Origin: Acidovorax defluvii
Lineage (GTDB): Bacteria; Pseudomonadota; Gammaproteobacteria; Burkholderiales; Burkholderiaceae_C
DNA: 64,000 bases
Direction: 5' to 3'
Assembly (NCBI GenBank): GCA_003268905.1
Contig: QLTU01000004.1
Coordinates: 124,001-188,000, forward strand
Made by a program: the position numbers and the translations under genes. Shown piece by piece: positions 61,709-64,000 of this stretch (positions are counted from its first letter, which is position 1; each line of letters begins with the position of its first letter). The notes under the pieces are model-generated. The model ran no database searches and was not told the DNA's origin. It was given only the letters and a program-made list of their open reading frames with translations.

Positions 61709-64000
61709 TGAACATGGCCAAAACAACCCTCACACCCCGGTTACCCCAGCTACCCCAGTTTCAGTACACCCGGCTCGAACACCAAACCCAGGCGGTGGAC
61801 AGCATTGCCAGGGTGTTTGACAACGTGCCCTTTGTGGCCGCCACCGCCAGCCACACCAACCCCACCTGGGTGCCCGCGCGCGCGGGCGACGCCATTGAGG
61901 CCAACCTGCGTAGCATCCGGGCGGGCAACCAGGTGACGGCGGGGGCGGTGATGGTGCCCTACACCGCAACGCCTGCGCTGAACCTGGATGTGCTGATGGA
62001 GACGGGCACGGGCAAGACCTTCACGTTCATCGAAACGATGCACCGGCTGCACCAGCGCTACAGGCTGTCCAAATTCATTGTGCTGGTGCCCACCAACGCC
62101 ATTCGCCAAGGCACGCTCAAGAGTTTGCAGACCACGGCGGCGTTTTTTGCACGCGAGTACAACAACCAAAAAATCAATGTGTTCGACTACTCCGAACGCA
62201 CGGTGGCCGGGTTTGTGAATGCGGCCAATGCGGGCATCAGCGTGCTGGTGGCAACGTTTGGCTCGTTCAACAAGCAAAAAAACGTCATCAACAAACGGGG
62301 CGTAGAGGCCAACCTTTTTGGCCAGGCCAAAAGCTACATGGAAGGGCTGGCCGCGTTGCGCCCGGTGCTCATCATTGACGAGCCGCACCGCGCTGAGGGT
62401 GAAAAAACCCAGGAGTATTTGCCCAAGTTCAATCCGCTGCTGACCATTCGGTTTGGTGCCACCTTCAAGAACAAGGAATACAAAAACCTGGTGTACGCGC
62501 TGGACAGCGTGCAGGCGTTTCGCAAGCGCTTGGTCAAGGGCATCACGGTGGACACGGTGGGCGCCGGGCAGGCCGCCATGCATGCGCTGGTGCTGAACCG
62601 GGTGAGCGGCACGGCCAGCGCCCGCGTGGCGCACCTGGCCTACCAACGGCCCGATGGCAAAGCGGCCAGTGTGGAGCTGGCCAAAGGCGACAACCTGGGC
62701 GAGAAAACGGCGCTGGGCTACTTGCGCGGCCATGTGGTGGAGGCGGTGACGGCCAAGGAGCTGCGTTTTACCAACGGCTTTTCGGTGCTGCTGGGCGAGG
62801 CGACTAACTATGGCGTGCTGGCCGATGAGGTGCAGCAGCTCATCATCCGCACCACCATTGCCAACCACTTTGAGCGCGAAGAGGCGCTGTTTAGGCGCGG
62901 TATCAAGGCGCTGAGTTTGTTTTTCATCGACTCGGTGGGCAAGTATTTGCCCGAAGGGGGCAAGCCTGCGGTGCTGCGCGATGTGTTTGAGCGCGAGTAC
63001 GCGGCGCAGTTGGCGCAGGTGCTGGCAAAAGGCGACCTGGACACGGAATACCGCGCTTACCTGGAGCGCACCCAAAGCCGCGTGCAGGATGTGCACAAGG
63101 GCTACTTCGCCCGCTCGCTGACCGAGAAGGGACAGGAAGAAGCGGTGCAGCTCATCTTGAAAGACAAGGAGCGGCTGCTGTCGTTTGACACGGATTTGCG
63201 ATTCATCTTCTCGATGTGGGCACTGCAAGAGGGGTGGGACAACCCCAACATCTTCACCCTGTGCAAGCTGGCCCCCAGCGATTCGAGCATTACCAAGCTG
63301 CAGCAAATTGGGCGCGGGCTGCGCTTGGCGGTGAACCAGCAGCTAGAGCGCATTGAAAGCGACGACGCCACCTTTGACGAAGTGAATGAGCTGGTGGTGG
63401 TGGTGCCGCAGAGTGAAGGCGATTTCGTCAAGTCGATTCAGGACGAGATCAAAGAGCACAGCGTGGGTAGCGTGGCCGCTGAGTTTGATGACGTGACATT
63501 GCAGGCGTTTGGTGCAGCGCCCAGCACGCGGGTGGCAGGCAAGGTGCTGGACTTGCTGGTGGAGATGAAGGCCATTGATTTGGACGAGGTGTCGGGCCAA
63601 GCCACTTTGCGATGGACCGAAGCTGAGTTTGCAGCGCGGCGGGACAAGCTCCAACACGAGTGCCTGAAGGTGGCAGGCATGACCGCAGCGCATGCCAGCA
63701 GGGTGCTGGAGTACTTCGACCAGTATTTCGGCAGCAGTGGCCGCATCAAGCACAAAACCAAGCGCCCGGTGCAGGTGCTCACGCCACGCGCTGACCAGTT
63801 CGCCAAGTTCAAGCACCTGTGGCAAGAGTTGAACCGCGAGGCGGTGCTGAAGTACGAACTGAACACACCGCTCTTGATTGACAACATCGTGGCGGCGATT
63901 GCCAAAAATTTCAACGTGCGGGCGTTGACGCTGGATGTGACCCGCACTGAGCACGCACAAGAAGTGAATCTGGCGCGCAGCACACAGGCCAGCTACACCA
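61708..64000 (+). CDS. Type III restriction endonuclease subunit (Res), system B, cut by window edge
   Basis: The first 764 codons are present, starting ATG 61708 in overlap with Mod-B. SF2 helicase: Walker A LMETGTGKTFTFIET (about residues 96-110), DEPH box VLIIDEPHRAEG, motif V 'FSMWALQEGWDNPNIFTLCK', motif VI ITKLQQIGRGLRL. 'RFGATFKNKEYKNLVYALDS' fits the classical EcoP15I/EcoPI-like Res family. The C-terminal PD-(D/E)xK nuclease lies beyond position 64000. No stop, so the gene appears intact this far. It differs from Res-A (DEPH versus DEAH), so A and B are of different lineages. Confidence 0.93.
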   Translation, partial: MNMAKTTLTPRLPQLPQFQYTRLEHQTQAVDSIARVFDNVPFVAATASHTNPTWVPARAGDAIEANLRSIRAGNQVTAGAVMVPYTATPALNLDVLMETGTGKTFTFIETMHRLHQRYRLSKFIVLVPTNAIRQGTLKSLQTTAAFFAREYNNQKINVFDYSERTVAGFVNAANAGISVLVATFGSFNKQKNVINKRGVEANLFGQAKSYMEGLAALRPVLIIDEPHRAEGEKTQEYLPKFNPLLTIRFGATFKNKEYKNLVYALDSVQAFRKRLVKGITVDTVGAGQAAMHALVLNRVSGTASARVAHLAYQRPDGKAASVELAKGDNLGEKTALGYLRGHVVEAVTAKELRFTNGFSVLLGEATNYGVLADEVQQLIIRTTIANHFEREEALFRRGIKALSLFFIDSVGKYLPEGGKPAVLRDVFEREYAAQLAQVLAKGDLDTEYRAYLERTQSRVQDVHKGYFARSLTEKGQEEAVQLILKDKERLLSFDTDLRFIFSMWALQEGWDNPNIFTLCKLAPSDSSITKLQQIGRGLRLAVNQQLERIESDDATFDEVNELVVVVPQSEGDFVKSIQDEIKEHSVGSVAAEFDDVTLQAFGAAPSTRVAGKVLDLLVEMKAIDLDEVSGQATLRWTEAEFAARRDKLQHECLKVAGMTAAHASRVLEYFDQYFGSSGRIKHKTKRPVQVLTPRADQFAKFKHLWQELNREAVLKYELNTPLLIDNIVAAIAKNFNVRALTLDVTRTEHAQEVNLARSTQASYT

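Noticed and set aside
61750-63306. 518-codon minus-strand frame opposite Res-B
   Set aside because: Shadow of a helicase gene with clear Walker and motif VI sequences.

Overview
The window looks like a chromosomal segment of a high-GC betaproteobacterium of the Comamonadaceae (Acidovorax, Diaphorobacter or a relative). The reasons are the very GC-rich coding sequence, the Bug-type (TctC) solute receptors, the gene families present and at least fourteen copies of a short AGCGCTT/AAGCGCT palindromic repeat that I know from that family. The genus is an inference. I see no rRNA, tRNA, CRISPR array or intact insertion sequence.

Layout. 1-4.2 kb: a truncated lipoprotein, a DUF6502 protein, then an SPFH / DUF4178 / DUF350 membrane-associated operon. 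4.4-10.6 kb: a UPF0149/SEC-C protein and a first type III-like restriction-modification operon (Mod, DUF3800, Res). 10.6-14.2 kb: a membrane-anchored aminopropyltransferase and an FAD oxidoreductase, which probably belong with the SPFH/DUF4178/DUF350 genes, so the R-M genes appear to sit inside that module. 14.3-18.6 kb: 5'-nucleotidase, GNAT, riboflavin synthase, NudJ-like NUDIX. 18.7-23.6 kb: tricarballylate utilisation (tcuR-tcuA-tcuB plus a Bug receptor). 23.6-30.8 kb: a visibly AT-richer island with two leftward genes, a 1655-residue NERD / pseudokinase / kinase / SF1 helicase protein and a 478-residue winged-helix protein. This is the best candidate for a new or variant defence system. 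30.8-37.4 kb: mnmA, ssb, an MFS transporter and uvrA. 37.4-44.2 kb: a frameshifted esterase, an AcoR-type sigma-54 activator and its likely targets (aldehyde dehydrogenase, Fe alcohol dehydrogenase, DUF779). 44.2-54.9 kb: a chemoreceptor broken by an in-frame stop, thioesterase, EamA exporter, LysR/Bug/aspartoacylase operon, pyrF, a FlgO lipoprotein pair and an SDR. 55.2-64 kb: a second defence-type cluster: DUF2130, Fic, FosX, a GSU2403-type nucleotidyltransferase and a second type III R-M operon that runs off the right edge.

The window alternates housekeeping blocks (nucleotide repair and metabolism, tRNA thiolation, pyrimidine synthesis) with accessory blocks. Two R-M systems, the NERD-kinase-helicase pair, Fic, DUF2130 and the nucleotidyltransferase form a scattered defence complement. 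Both methyltransferases carry an AT-richer centre where the target recognition domain lies, a sign of specificity exchange. The short palindromic repeat is unusually active as a shaper of genes: five copies are read in frame inside proteins, one forms the last codons of a chemoreceptor, and two different repeat types together make the C-terminal tail of TcuA.

Starts were chosen from ribosome sites, family alignments recalled from memory and overlaps with neighbours. No searches were run. Family names are pattern recognition from motifs, and GC contrasts are by eye.
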